Counted from the first letter of the stretch, positions 1 through 11,690 are shown. The stretch is DNA of 64,000 nucleotides from Sternotherus odoratus (GCA_032164245.1 JAVMKO010000001.1:170635934-170699933); one strand, 5' to 3'. Numbers and translations are program-made. Notes: generated by a model not told the origin, from the letters alone.

Positions 1-1566
1 TTAGTAACATGGAGTGATGCAAATGATGGTGTCACCATGTTGTGCAAGTAAACTTTACACATCTCAAATTAAAATTTTTCTCCCCCCAAATTCGGCAAAT
101 TAAAGCAACTGGCACTCATTTAATACTAAAACATGCCATATTTGGTTCTCCTAGAATTTTTAACCTGTAAATTAGATTTCTGTATCTCTCACTGAATGAC
201 CGATTGTTCTTCCTTCTCTATTTGGACAAGCAAGAATAAAAGTTTGACAGCCTTCTCGAGTTTCCTTTCACCATATCCTGCTCTCATCACCAGTTTAATC
301 TTCCATACTTGAGCAACTAGTACATCTGCCAAAAGCAATTCTATTTTTCCCCATAATGGAAGCAGTAATAGTCATACAGGCTATAAGCCTTTCCCCTCAA
401 GGTCACAAGATATCCTGGGAAACAAAAAGAGCCATTTAAATTTAAATAAAACCTAACATACATCAAAACCACTTCTTTCAAAATATTTGCATCTTTAATT
501 AGCTCTCTGTAGAATAGGATATTCTAGGAATTCTCAACCCCCAGAAGTTATAAAATCCTAGGTCAGACTCAAAATATGAGATTTTTATGAATAATAAACT
601 GTAGATGCTATTTATTTGCCTTCTGGGGGCACTTGAGTCATGTTTGCAAGCTATTGCCAGTAACCAGGAGTTCTAGAAACTTATTGAGAGAGTAAGAGTG
701 CTGAGATTCTCACAATCATATGAACCTGGAAACTAGGGCCTTCAGACTAACAAAATTTCTGATAAAATCAGGAGAGTTGGCAACACTGCATGATTTTGAA
801 CCTGTTCGCTTAGATGCATTAATTCAATTATCAAAAATTACCAGTTATTTTTATCCCCTCAGTGACTAATTCAGAACTGATGGGATCTCTGTAGCAATCC
901 CCAACTAAAAAAAACAAACTAAAATGAATTTCAGCAAACAGGAGAGTTAAATGAAAACAACCACACCAAGTGACTGCTTCCACTGAGAACTCAATGTCCA
1001 GTCTATCGTGTTTTAGAAAATGGGAAAAGACAACTACAGAACTGCCCAAAAGGGTGGTTGTCTCTTAGCCGTGGCTTGAGTGGGCTACATTCAATCCAAC
1101 CACCAAACCAGACCACGGTGGAACCACGGGAACTAGGAAAGAAAAGTTTTCCTTATCAGGGAGAGATGACATAAGCTTAGCTTTGCTGAAGAGAACTGAT
1201 CTGACTCCACCTTCTCCAGTCGCAAACCCACCTTGAGATGACCGCACAGGCCTCATTGAAGTCTTAGAAACTGGTCAGTTCTGAATTTAAAACTCCTCAG
1301 GATTAGCCAGTGTCATAACCATTAACTTCTTTTTATGACAAAATATAAACTGCAACTATGATTTTTAGAAAGAGCAAAGACTTTTGCAGTTGTTAAAAAG
1401 AAAAAGTGAATATTCCCAGGGGGCAACACAGCTTTTCTGGGAACATGTGAGGCAAGTTTTACCACTACTACTGAGCAACAAAGTCCTTAACTACAACCCT
1501 TGCCTCACATTGTTCATTTGCTATATTACCTTTGAAGATAGCTTCTATGACTAACACCCACAGAGA
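1..1566. other. Intergenic sequence, nothing recognised
   Basis: AT-rich DNA downstream of KDM6A. Short open frames on both strands have no domain-like content. No exon, RNA gene or clear repeat was recognised. Confidence 0.5.
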
Positions 1567-2170
1567 TCTATATATACAAAAGTCAAATGGTGTATGCGTG
1601 TGTGTGTGTGTGTGTGTATGCGTGTATGTATGTTCCCTTACTCCTTCCACACCATTTGAGCTAGAGACTTGAAATTTGGTACAGTTATAGGCTTTAGGGT
1701 CCTAATCAGGGTAAGAAATGAAAAAAAATTCAAATCTCACCTCTTACACCCCCTAGGGGTGATATTCTTTAAAGCCCATTAACATCAGCTGGGCAGCAGG
1801 TTAACACCTGCTGTTCTCTGTGACATAGTTATGATGCAATAATACCCCCCTCCAACGGACCCCGCACTCGCTCAGCTCTCTCCCCCCCTCCAACGGCCCC
1901 CCCACTCGTTCAGCTCTCTCCTCCCTCCCCCCCTCCAAGGGCCCCCTTGTGTGTAGCGCAAACATAATTAAATACACTGTTTTTCTCTTAAAAAGGACCC
2001 TATTCGTTATGCCGCGTAAAAAGAAACCACATCTAAATGCAAGAGAATGAAATTAATTAGACAAAATGAGACTTCTGAACAAAATTTGTATTAATAAAAA
2101 ACATTGTAGTCTTTTTACATCCCCGTTTCCAATTACAAATACCCCGAGCAACGCCGGGTATTTTTGCTAA
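1567..2170 (+). mobile_element. Non-autonomous Helitron-like element
   Basis: Starts with TC (TCTATATATAC...) after an A at 1566 and ends GCTAA (CTRR type) before a T at 2171, the A/T insertion rule of Helitrons. About 10 bases before the 3' end, ACCCGGCG/CCCCGAGC-type bases (2142-2160) can form a short GC-rich hairpin, also typical. The interior has a (TG)n run at 1598-1618 and C-rich simple sequence at 1848-1947. No Rep/helicase coding is present. The family assignment is inference from the ends. Confidence 0.55.
1598..1618. repeat. (TG)n microsatellite
   Basis: About ten TG units inside the Helitron-like element, with imperfect TATG flanks on the 3' side. It produces a spurious Thr-His repeat frame on the minus strand. 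Confidence 0.9.
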
Positions 2171-4034
2171 TGTCATATACAATTCAGTGCATTGTGTGTT
2201 TTAAAAGGACCGTCATGCCAATCATTTTATTTTTATTTTCAGACTTAAACACCCAATCTGATAAAGGCTCCTAAATAGAATTTCTCTAGCCAAAATAGTT
2301 TACGAACGTCAAAAGAACTTCAGAAGATATTTGATCTTTTTTCTTGAGCAAATGACATTACTTTTTAGAGCACCGGACAACAGAATATTAGGTCCAGCAA
2401 AACATTGTCCATTTAAAAAAAATCCTGTTACCTTAACGTACTAAGCTTTACAGATGAACAGAACTACATGAGAGCCACATATTTCATTTTGCATGATTGC
2501 AAAATACTGCACACAAAGTCACGTGCATTCATCTTCTTTCAGCTATGAAAAAGATTTGTCTTAACACACCACCAATTTGGTGCTAGCTTTAGGAACACAG
2601 CCTAAAATACTTAATATTTATAAGCAGGCATTGGGTAAATCCAGAAGCTGAACTTGTGAAAATTGCTTCCCTGTACAAAAATACACACACGATACTCTCA
2701 ACCCATTCACCCACCTTATTTTCTTAAGGCGTATTTTTCTTCTTGGGAATTTGGGCATAGAATGCTGGGCTATGCAAAGCTCACCATGTTTGGTTCACAA
2801 AGCGTCTTGAACTGAAAATGCTGAGTTCAGTTTCTTAGACGTGAATATTCTAACCCCCTCTCCAGAAGGGACCCCAGAACCAGAGCTGGTCAGAAATTTT
2901 CTGATAAAAAGAGAATTTCTCTGGAAAATGTTGATTTGTTAAACCTGAAATGCTTTGCAGAAATGTATCAGTTCACTGAACTTTCAACAAACCACAGGTG
3001 GGCCTCTGATGGAACCCTGCCTGGTTTCCTGCCAGCTTGCCTGACGGGTGCTGGATATCACAAGCTTCCAGTGTTCAGAGCTCCTGGGCAGCCCCACCTG
3101 GCGGATTGTCCCATGGACTTAGGGGTTTACAGACTCCTGGGACATATAGTTCCTCACCTACTTGACTTCAATAGCCTGGTAAACCAGCTGCTCTGTGCGT
3201 CCTCAGCTCTGGGGCAGCCCGCGTAATGGGATGCTTCAGAATTGCAGATACTGGGATGTCTGGCAGCTGTTGACTGAAACGGATATGCTTATTGTCAGGC
3301 TGCTCTTCGGGAGTGGGTGGTAAGCAGCAATGCTAACACCAACTATGTCAATGTCAGCCAGTGGCTGCCAGGGACCTGGGAGACATTTTGTTTTAGAACA
3401 TTTCACAGAATTTCCAGTTTGTGGGAAATTAAAAAAGAAAATTTTATTCCAAAGTCCAAATATCCTTCTGAGCAGCAATTCTCAATTTCAGCCAGCTATT
3501 CCTCGGACTACCTTTGGTAAGGATTGGAGGCTTGCAACTCTCCATGTCTCCCTGACTTAGCAAGGAGGCTACTGAAGCATGCCATAAGAGAGACACAAGT
3601 AGGCACAGAAACCTCTAAAACCAGGAGGCTGGGAAGGCAAGAAAAACACCCCACAGTACAGTAAAATGGCGAGGTTCAAGCGGGTTATTTGAGTTAAACA
3701 GGTACCCTTCAGAAAATGGAATCCAGTCCCAATGAAGCTTGTTTTTCTACTTTCTTTAGCTACTCCATAATTTGATCTGATCTTTTCCTTCTTTTTATAG
3801 CCTCTTTTCTTCAGCTATTGTATGTTTTAAAATTCCCTTTTTCTTTCCCCTCCATCCTTTCTTCTATTCTTTTCTCTTTCTTTCAGCTTGTCCTTCTCTG
3901 CAGTACTGCCCTCACTGACCTATGCAACTTCTTCCCTACTCATTTCAATTATTTTTGCTACATTAGTCTGAAGCCTATATCAAGGAATGCTGCTACATGG
4001 GCGGCAATCATACGGGCACCAGCAAATACTTAGG
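2171..4034. other. Unclassified intergenic DNA
   Basis: AT-rich up to about 2860. From 2870 to 3500 composition is more balanced, with GGAAAA/TTTTCC-rich words at both ends (near 2900 and 3400-3450), suggesting an old repeat I cannot name. 3780-3960 is pyrimidine-rich. No gene is supported. Confidence 0.4.
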
Positions 4035-4986
4035 TGGCATTGGGACAGTTTTAGTCAGTATCTTTATCAATGATCTGGAGGATGGTGTGGACTGCACCCT
4101 CAGGAAGCTTGCAGGTGACACTAAACTGGGAGGAATGGTAGATACACTGGAGGGTAGGGATAGAATACAGAGGGACCTAGACAAATCAGAGGACTGGGCC
4201 AAAAGAAATTTGATAAGGTTTAACAAGGAGAAGTGCACTTAGGACGGCAGAATCTCATGCACTGCTACAGACTAAGGACCAATTGGCTAGGCAGCAGTTC
4301 TGCAGAAAAATAACCAGGGGTTACAGTAGAGGAGAAGCTGGATATGAGTCAACAGTGTACCCTTGTTGTCAAGAAGGCCAATGGCATTTTGGGCTGTATA
4401 AGTTGGGGCATTGCCAGCAGATTGAGGGACATGATTGTTCCCCTCTATTCGACATTCGTAAATCCTCATCTGGAGTACCGTGTCCAGTTTTGGGGCCCAC
4501 ACCACAAGAAGGATGTGGAAAAACTGGAAAGAGTCCAGCAAAGGGCAACAAAAATGATTAGGGGCCTGGAGCACATGACTTATGAGGAGAGGCTGAGAGA
4601 ACTAGGATTGTTTAGTCTACAGAAAAGAGGACTGAGGGGGGATTTGATAGCTGCTTTCAACTACTTGAAAGGGGGTTCCAAAGAGGATGGATCTAGACTG
4701 TTCTCAGTGGTACCAGATGACCGAACAAGGAGTAATGGTCTCAAGTTGCAGTGGGGGAGGTTTAGGTTGGATATTAGGAAAAACTTTTTCACTAGGAGGG
4801 TGGTGAAGCACTGGAATGGGTGACCTAGGGAGGTGGTAGAATCTCCTTCCTTAGAGGTTTGTAAGGTCAGGCTTGACAAAGCCCTGGCTGGGATGATTTA
4901 GTTGGGGATTGGTCCTGCTTTGAGCAGGGGTTTGGACTAGATGACCTCCTGAGGTCCCTTCCAACCCTGATATTCTATGATTTTAT
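4035..4986 (+). mobile_element. CR1 LINE, 5'-truncated
   Basis: 3' part of a chicken-repeat-1 type LINE. The translated reverse-transcriptase remnant includes FINDLEDG and, where the catalytic FADD motif should be, LAGDTKLGG, so the active site is lost. After 4344 a second frame continues the CR1 C-terminal reading ([20 protein letters not shown]...[16 protein letters not shown]), so there are frameshifts between. The 3' end has the family ending: CCTTCCAACCCTGATATTCTATGA followed by a partial repeat of that octamer. Confidence 0.9.
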
Positions 4987-5020
4987 GATAATATTGCCAG
5001 CAATGGACATGAAAAAAAAA

Positions 5021-5312
5021 GGTTACTCACATCGTAATGGTTGTTCTTCGAGAAGCGTTGTTTATGTCCATTCCAATCAGGTGTGTGCATGTCAGCTGGA
5101 AGATTTTTCTCTTAGCAGCATCCATAGAGTCCCTGGAGTGCCCCTGGGTGCCCCCCTGGAATCACGCCTTCTTGGTACCCAACATAGGGCCCTGCTGAAC
5201 CCCACCCCACCAATTCTTTCTTGCTGGTTGATCCGACAGAGGGGTAGGAGGGTGGGTATTGGAATGGACATGAACACCACATCTCGAAGAACAACAGTTA
5301 CAAGAAGGAGCA
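5021..5312 (-). mobile_element. Solitary DIRS terminal repeat (foldback unit)
   Basis: Inverted arms at 5021-5077 and 5258-5312 share a core around TTGTTCTTCGAGA and CATGTCCATTCC. The same layout (arm, GC-richer middle containing CTTTCTTGCTGG..GACAGAGGGG, inverted arm) occurs beside the recombinase-end of the DIRS elements at 19.2 and 28.0 kb and, without its outer arm, at 9.1 kb. No gag, reverse transcriptase or recombinase reading is next to it, so this is a terminal unit on its own. It lies about 35 bases past the end of the CR1. Confidence 0.7.
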
Positions 5313-5550
5313 TCCTTTTGGAAAGAATGGAAAGGGAGAATACAGAGTAGAGAAATGTGCAGCAAAAAGAACAGAAACACATAGCAGGACACAACAGAAC
5401 TTCTCATGCACCAGATGGACATGGACTCTTATGGATTCTCAGTTCCAAGTCACCTACGGTCACCTCTCACTGCAGCCTATCAGTAACTACATTCAGGGAC
5501 ATCCCTACATGCCCTCCACCCCATTCCACATATATTCTATGGCCACTGCA

Positions 5551-5578
5551 TTCTCCCTTGGGGTACCCCAAGGGAGAA
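5551..5578. repeat. Perfect 28-bp palindrome
   Basis: Two 14-base arms, TTCTCCCTTGGGGT and its exact complement, meet at a central GGTACC. No spacer. It sits in otherwise unremarkable sequence between the DIRS unit and the Harbinger remains. Confidence 0.9.
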
Positions 5579-5639
5579 TACACACACTCACAGGCACACA
5601 TACACTGACCTGTGAGACACGTGGCTGGTGTATGTATTT

Positions 5640-5750
5640 TTGCAACATGTGCTATAATGAGCATTTCAACATCCCCAATAGTAATCTGCTGGTCCAGACA
5701 GTCCCTGCTTGCATCTTTCTGAACAGGTCTGTGTTTTTAAAGATGTTCTT
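5640..5750 (-). pseudogene. Harbinger transposase fragment, copy 1
   Basis: Minus-strand reading gives IFKNTDLFRKMQAGT and then, after a frameshift, DQQITIGDVEM. This matches the PIF/Harbinger DDE nuclease region between HDARIF-RNS and VGDVEMP. Only about 35 residues are recognisable and the frame is broken, so it is a decayed transposase remnant. Confidence 0.6.
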
Positions 5751-6039
5751 TCCTCTCCAAAGGTCCCCCCCCCCCCTTTTGTTTATAGAGTTTCATTCAG
5801 TTACAATTATATTTGTTAGCATGTGTTTGGAATAAGAGTCTATTTATGGAAACTTAATTCATCTTTATTAGTTCACAACATATGGTGGCTGGGGAGGACA
5901 TCATTCAAAGAGAATAGGAATAGGTTCATTTGTAATGTTAGATTACCACACACAGAGCCTCATTACAAGGTTCATACCAGGCTGCTAAAAAAGAATGCCA
6001 AGAGAGCGCACACACCACCACACATTACTGTGTCTCACT

Positions 6040-6480
6040 ACTGAAATGGTCTTTCAAAACCTCTCTGAGGCATATAGCTCTCTGTTGAGCTCTTCTTACA
6101 GCCCTGGTAACTGGCTACTCAAAATCAGCCGCCAGGCATTCTACCTCCATGCTCCACTTTTGTGGAAACTTCTCCCCCTTTGCTTCACTATATTATGAAG
6201 CACTCAGCAGGCAACTATAACCATGGGGCTATTTTTCCCCCCTCAGAAGTCTAATCTCATGAGTAGATAGGGCCAGAGTCCTTTCAAATTGTGAAAAGCA
6301 TTCAAAAGTCATTCTGCACCTGTTGAGTCTGTAGCTGAAGTGCTCCTTGCTGCTGTCAAGGTGGCCAGCGTATGGCTTCATGAGCCACAGGAGTCAGGAC
6401 TAGGCTGGGTCTCCCAGGATAACTGTTGGCATTTCAACATCCCCAATAGTTATCTTCTGGTCCAGATTATTTTGGTGTTG
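6040..6480 (-). pseudogene. Harbinger transposase fragment, copy 2
   Basis: Minus-strand reading gives LDQKITIGDVEMPTVILGDPA, an in-frame stop, then LLWLMKPYAG. Further on (about 6060-6210) it gives MVIVAC, a stop, and VLHNIVKQRG. These correspond in order to the GDVEMP, GDAAYPLLPWLMKP and ACCVLHNI blocks of the PIF/Harbinger DDE transposase. Stops and frameshifts show it is dead. Its first block overlaps that of the fragment at 5640-5750, so two copies or a duplication are involved. Confidence 0.7.
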
Positions 6481-7174
6481 CTGAGGTGGAGGGCTGTGGA
6501 GAGCTCCACACATAGTTCCGTGAATGTGGCCTTGCACATCCAAAAGTTCTGCAGCCACTGCTTTTCAACCCAAACCTGCATAACAATGAGATCTCACCAC
6601 TCACTGCTTGTTTCTCAGACCCAGAACCAGTACTCCACTGTCTTCAGCTGCTCCATGAATACCAACCACCACCTTGAATTGCTTCCGTTTGTGAGCTAGG
6701 TAGCCTGAAAGGCATCGTCATATTCCTCCTGGCTCCTCTGGCAGCTGTGAAAATACTGAAGGACCAGGCATGCTGTGTTTGTAATGGTCAGTACAATACT
6801 GAAGAGCACTGCAGGATCCATGCTTCTCACAAAGATGGCCGACACACAGGTTTGTGCCTCTTCAAAAGCCCCACAAACATTATGGGATGCAGATATTATT
6901 ATGGGATGGAGCAAACTGCATCACAGGATGTTCAAACCATGATACCAGTCACCCCTACATGACCCGTTTGCCCCCACGAGGCTTTGCAAACCCTCCCCAA
7001 AATACCCTGCTCTAGATGGTGGCAAGTTGCACAGGGCATAGCTATTCACGGTGCACTGCTCTCTGCATCAATGCAAGCGCTGCTAGTAAGGATGTGCACA
7101 GCCAACACAAGTAATTTACTGTGGCAATTGTATGTTGACATAACTTAGTTTGACTTAATTTTGTAGATGTGCCC
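6481..7174 (-). mobile_element. Rest of the Harbinger element, right terminus
   Basis: Continuous with the transposase fragment. The distal part ends with TGTTGACATAAC..TTTGACTTAATTTTGTAGATGTGCCC at 7131-7174, which resembles the inverse of the turtle-type Harbinger end (GTCTACACTACAA..AAGTCGAC) seen at 44319. The coding content in between (probably the accessory Myb-like frame) is too decayed to translate. Confidence 0.45.
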
Positions 7175-7434
7175 TCATTCTGTTTGAAAGTTTTCTTCAT
7201 CCTTGTAACAACTAGATAATGAATGAAAAAACAAATAGAACTACTGAAACGTGTTTTCCCTTTAAAAATCTTATATCCAAGCTCCCAGCTTCCATTGTCT
7301 AACACCATTAGACTAAGCAGAGTGAGATGAACCAAAATGAGATGTAACGTCTCTGTACAAAAAACATCCAACAGCCTGCTGGGTTGCCCATCAGCCAGGT
7401 CCAATCCTGACCCTAGCTGCTTGCGATGAGCTTG

Positions 7435-7700
7435 CTATATCAGCTGCTGGGTCGGAGATCTGCTCCATAAAGATAATTTTTCAGTGAAGCTCTCTGTTCT
7501 TGGCCATAGCTGCTAGCAGGGGGAATCTTTTGCTGGATGTGGCCTTTGCCAAGGCAGAGGATGCACTGGGAGTGCTTGTCTGTTACCAGGACTACCTCAC
7601 TGCAAATGTGGCACTTCTTGAATCCCAGAGAGCCAGGCATACCCTTATCTACGGGGGTGCCACACCACTGAGGGACGACAAAAGAACAAAGTTCTTCCTA
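7435..7700 (-). pseudogene. DIRS-type gag fragment
   Basis: Minus-strand reading GSLGFKKCHICSE...TDKHSQCILCLGKGH has the Cys-x2-Cys and Cys-x2-Cys-x4-His layout found in the gag N-terminal region of the DIRS elements at 22.2-22.45 kb (KACTTCHKLM...DLHSSCLPCLGESH) and 32.8 kb. It represents a diverged lineage and is isolated; no recombinase or terminal repeat is adjacent. Confidence 0.55.
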
Positions 7701-8405
7701 TTTTTTTTTTTTAATTAAAGGAAATGGCCAAACAGTAGAATGAGGAAAAGAAACAAAAAGACTTCATAGGAAGCTACAACTTCACAATTGTAAAAGAGTT
7801 AATGATCTGTGAACAGACCACTAAAGCTCCATTGCTAGTCAGAAGCAACTGAGATGGAATTGAGGATGATTATCCTGTGCACACAGGCCAACCTTGGGGA
7901 GAGACTGCACCTATGTGGGATTAGTGGACACTGCTACTGAATCTCTCTGATCAGCAGTGCAGGGATGAAGACACACCTAAAGTGAAGCAACCATGGGGAC
8001 ACTAGTCAAAGAAGAATCTGAGGGTCCCTAATTGAGCCCCTTTGTAGTCAGACACTACATTGTCAGCCCTTGCAAGTGCCAGTGGTCAGGAGGGAGCCAG
8101 TGGATGGGGCAGCGAAGAATGGAGGACCTGCATATCAGTAAAATGACGAGCTTCCAGCAAAGTCATTCCTGCATAGTATCAAATGATCTATTAAAGTACA
8201 AAAATATTACACTTCCACAATTCCATCTGTGCCCCGATCATTTAATTCTACTAAAGAAAAAGAAAGAAATAGATGGTCTTTATAAAACCATACTGTTATA
8301 ACTGTAAAGAGTCCCTTAGAAACTATGTTAATAGATTTTTACACTTAATTAAACAAGCACACACCAAAAGTGATATTAAGGACTGAAATTGTACTTACCT
8401 TATAG
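7701..8405. other. Unclassified intergenic DNA
   Basis: AT-rich with a T-tract near 7698-7710. No gene, RNA or named repeat recognised. Confidence 0.4.
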
Positions 8406-8409
8406 TTAT

Positions 8410-8952
8410 TGCCCTGCATATCCATGGATATCCGCTTTATATCTGTGGACGCAGTTCTTTGTTTCTCATCTTTGTGGATCGGATGAGGGTCCAATTTTTT
8501 TTAATCCATGCAAAGCTCTAGAGCTGCGGATATTGGGTGTGTGTGTGTGTGTCCACCCATGGAGCTGAAGCCTGGATTCCGGAGCTGCTGCAGGGCTAAA
8601 GCCTGGAGCCCCAGTGCTCCTCAGCCCACAGTGATACTCTGGGCTTCAGCCCCATAGGAGGCACCAGGGCTCAGGGCTTTAGCCCCATGGGGGGAGGGAG
8701 GGAAAGGGGGAGCCAGGATCCAAGTTTTAGCCCCTAAGAGAGCTTGGTGCACTGGGTTTCTGCCCCATGGGTTTCTGCCCCTGAAACCAGCTCCCAGGTC
8801 CCCAACGGTCCTCTGGTGACCAGCTAAGAACCACTGCTCTAGAGGGTGCTGGTATGGATCCATATTAAAGGTGGACTGTGGACGTGGGTTGGATACAAGT
8901 TAGTTACCATGGACATGGATCGGATGAAAAGCCAAATTTTTGTATCTGTGCA
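8410..8952. mobile_element. DNA transposon with a second element nested inside
   Basis: The outer element has inverted ends: GCCCTGCATATCC at 8411-8423 and ATCTGTGCAGGGC at 8944-8956, both followed inward by GGATAT/ATCCG-type words. Inside it, sequence ending AGAACCACTG at 8836 looks like a hAT terminus. An 8-base word CTCTAGAG occurs at 8516-8523 and again at 8837-8844, as a hAT target duplication would, although the left end (CTGCGGATA...) is a poor hAT terminus. A (TG)n run lies at 8538-8553. No transposase coding. Confidence 0.45.
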
Positions 8953-9107
8953 GGGCTCTATTTATGGCAATTGCCAAAAGCACATTTTCTTCTGTTAAAA
9001 AACTAGTACTATTTGCCTTCGTAGGTACCATCCACATTTTGATTTTTCAAAAATAATTAATGTTTCTATATATTCATTTTCTACTTACTTGAGGACCATG
9101 ATATGTT

Positions 9108-10906
9108 GAGTTCCCTTGAGTGCCGCATTCACACGCTGGTATATTAGGCACTGCAGGCACTATGCTTTTACAGTTCCTTCTTGCTGGCAACTCCAACAGA
9201 GGGGCAGGAGAGCAAGAAATGGAATAGACATGAGCAACACATCTCAAAGAACAACAGTTACAAAAAGGTAGGTAATCTATTTTTCTTTGAGTTCTTGCTC
9301 ATGTCAATTCCATTCTAGGTAACTCACAAGCAGTATCCTCGGAGGTGGGCTCAGAACTCATGGTCTTGAGGCTTGCAGCACTGCTCTTCTAAAGCCAGCA
9401 TTGTCTCAGACCTTCTGGGTAAGTGGGTAATGGGATGTGAATGTGTGGACGGATGACCAGGTGGCTGCCCTACAGATGTCCTGGAGAGGCACTTGGGCTA
9501 GGAAAGCTGCAGAAGAAGCTTACATCCTGATTGAATGGGCAGTTACAATCGCTGGACAGGGAACCTTTGCCTGACTGTAGTAGCAGTGAATGTAGGCGGT
9601 GACCCAAGAAGAAATTCTTTGAGCAAACACTGGACCACCTTTTATCTTGTGATGAACCATTGTGTAGACTTGCGGAATGGCGTGGTCCTTTCAGTGTAGA
9701 AGGATAGCGCCCTCCTGACATCTAGGAAATGCAATCTATGCTCCTCCTCTGAATTACACAGAAATTCATGTTAGTGAAAAAAAGACACATTAGTAAATGT
9801 CCTGGCCTATATGAAACCGAGAGACCATACTGGGCTGGAAAGCCAAGTGTGGCCACAGCTAGAACTTGTCTTTGTAAATGGCCATATTGGACGGTTCTGA
9901 GTAAGTGCCCTCATCTCAGAGACCCGGTGAGCAGATGTTATTGAACCAAGAACGCGACCTTCCAGGAAAGGAGAAGGAAAGAGCAGAAAGTCAGGGGCTC
10001 AAAGGGAGGAGAGAGAGTCCCATGAGCCACGGCAGCACAAGATTCAAGTGCTCCAGAGGGATAGATGGGCAGATAGAGACGCTTGAGGCCCCTGAGGAAC
10101 CTGGCAGTCATGTCCTGGGTCAATACCGACTTACTCTTGAGCGGCGGATGGAAGACAGAGATAGCAGCCAAATGGACCATAATAGATAAAATGGACTGGC
10201 CTTGGAGCTTAAGATGCAGAAGCTAGTCCAGGATTAACTGCAGTGAGGCCTGCTCAGGCCAAATGCCTTTATCTGAAGTCCAACAAGTGAACTATTTCCA
10301 TTTGGCCAGGTAGATCGCTCTGGTGAAGGGCTTTCTGCTGCTCAATAGGACCTGTTGGACACCAGCTGAGCACTCCTGCTCCTCTGCATTTAACCACGCA
10401 GCAACCAAGCTATCAAGACATTCTGCAATTGTTCTTTTTATGGAACCCCCCCCCCCCAAGCACTTCAAACAGTTGTCATGGGGATCACTAATAGGCATCA
10501 GCCTGTTACATGACGAGAATAGTTTGAAGCCAGGGGAATTGGGTATGCCCTGCTCCTGGGCGAAGTCCCAGCCAGGGCTCTAACTACTAAAGTAACCTAA
10601 CACCTAACTTAATGGTCAACTAAAGTACCTATGAACAATATACAAAGAAGATAGGAGCGCTTTACAACCCATTGTCTAACGCTCTTGCAATGGAAGACAA
10701 GGCACTCCAATCAACCCTCAGAGGTAGTAAGAAGGAACTGAGAGGATGTAGTAGGGCCGGCGGTGCCTGATATACCAGCACATAAGCCCAGCACTCAAGG
10801 GGGCGCCACAGCCATCCTTCTGGAGACAGCCAAGGCAAAAACCTGACGACTGTGCATGTGGGTGTGCCCACACCTAGAATGGAATCGACATTAGCAAGCA
10901 CTTGAA
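9108..10906 (-). mobile_element. DIRS-type retrotransposon remnant B (gag-recombinase)
   Basis: Minus-strand readings in order: DPHDNCLKCLG (gag zinc-finger type) near 10480, then SAGVQQVLLSSRKPFTRAIYLAKW (recombinase N-terminus), VHLAAISVFHPP and PFEPLTFCSFLLLSWKVAFL at 10180-9938, then a broken catalytic part to about 9470. There is no reverse transcriptase or RNase H between gag and recombinase. An inverted terminal repeat is visible: GTTCCCTTGAGTGC...TTCCTTCTTGCTGG at 9112-9190 pairs with the right end at about 10715-10906. The outermost left part is missing. Several frameshifts; not functional. Confidence 0.75.
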
Positions 10907-11475
10907 GAAACCTCTCTCCCTTCTTTGGGTTAATTCAACTTACTCTGCTTTTTTGGCTGCCCATACTTCTTCCTTTAAGCTTTTAATCTTTTCTTTTCCA
11001 CTTCCCTCCCTTTTCTGAGTCATGCACTTGTCTTTGAACAATTTCTCAAAGTCACTGACTACTTCCTATTAGTTCACCTTTTAATTTTTCAGCTGAAATA
11101 TTCGTCTATTTGCATCTCAAATGTGACCTCTTAGAATTATCCTCCACCCCCAACTCATGGATTTTAATACTTGCTGTCATGGCACCATGCAAGTATGTTT
11201 ATTATACCTCTGAAATTTGCTTTATTGAAATCCAATACTTTTATTCCAAAAACCCATTGCTTATTATGCTGAATTCAAATAACTCGCACTCTGAAATAAA
11301 GCAACATTATGTTAGTTACCTTTTCAAAATATGTCTCGTTAGTAAGACGTAGATCCAGAATGCTTTGTTTTCTGGATCAAGAAATTGTTGCTGGATCAAG
11401 AAAATGTTGCTGTATTTGTTACCAAACATACGTCTGGACAGTACTGTCTACTCATATGGCTCACATCACTACAGC
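10907..11475. other. Intergenic, nothing recognised
   Basis: AT-rich unique-looking sequence with no supported feature. Confidence 0.4.
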
Positions 11476-11690
11476 ATCTGAGCACTTCACAAACACTTCT
11501 GAATTTAGCTTCCCCCACACCTGTGAGATAGGAAGTATTACTCCTATTTTTTACATATGTAGACTGAAGCAGAAAGGGATTAAATGACCTGCTGAAGAGA
11601 ACAGGAAGTTTATAATAAGAGCTAGAATCAAACCCAAATTTCCCACCCCCTGGTCCAATGCCTTAAGCACAAGACCATTCTTCCTCCTCA
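11476..11690 (+). repeat. MIR-like SINE
   Basis: Contains the typical core and 3' order of MIR: TGTGAGATAGGAAGTATTACTCC, TTTTACATATGTAGACTGA, AAATGACCTGCTGAAG, AGCTAGAATCAAACCC, CTTAAGCACAAGACCATTC. Diverged, as expected for an ancient SINE. Confidence 0.75.

Noticed and set aside
1468..1650. Thr-His repeat protein on the minus strand
   Set aside because: Translation of a (TG)n microsatellite inside a Helitron-like element.
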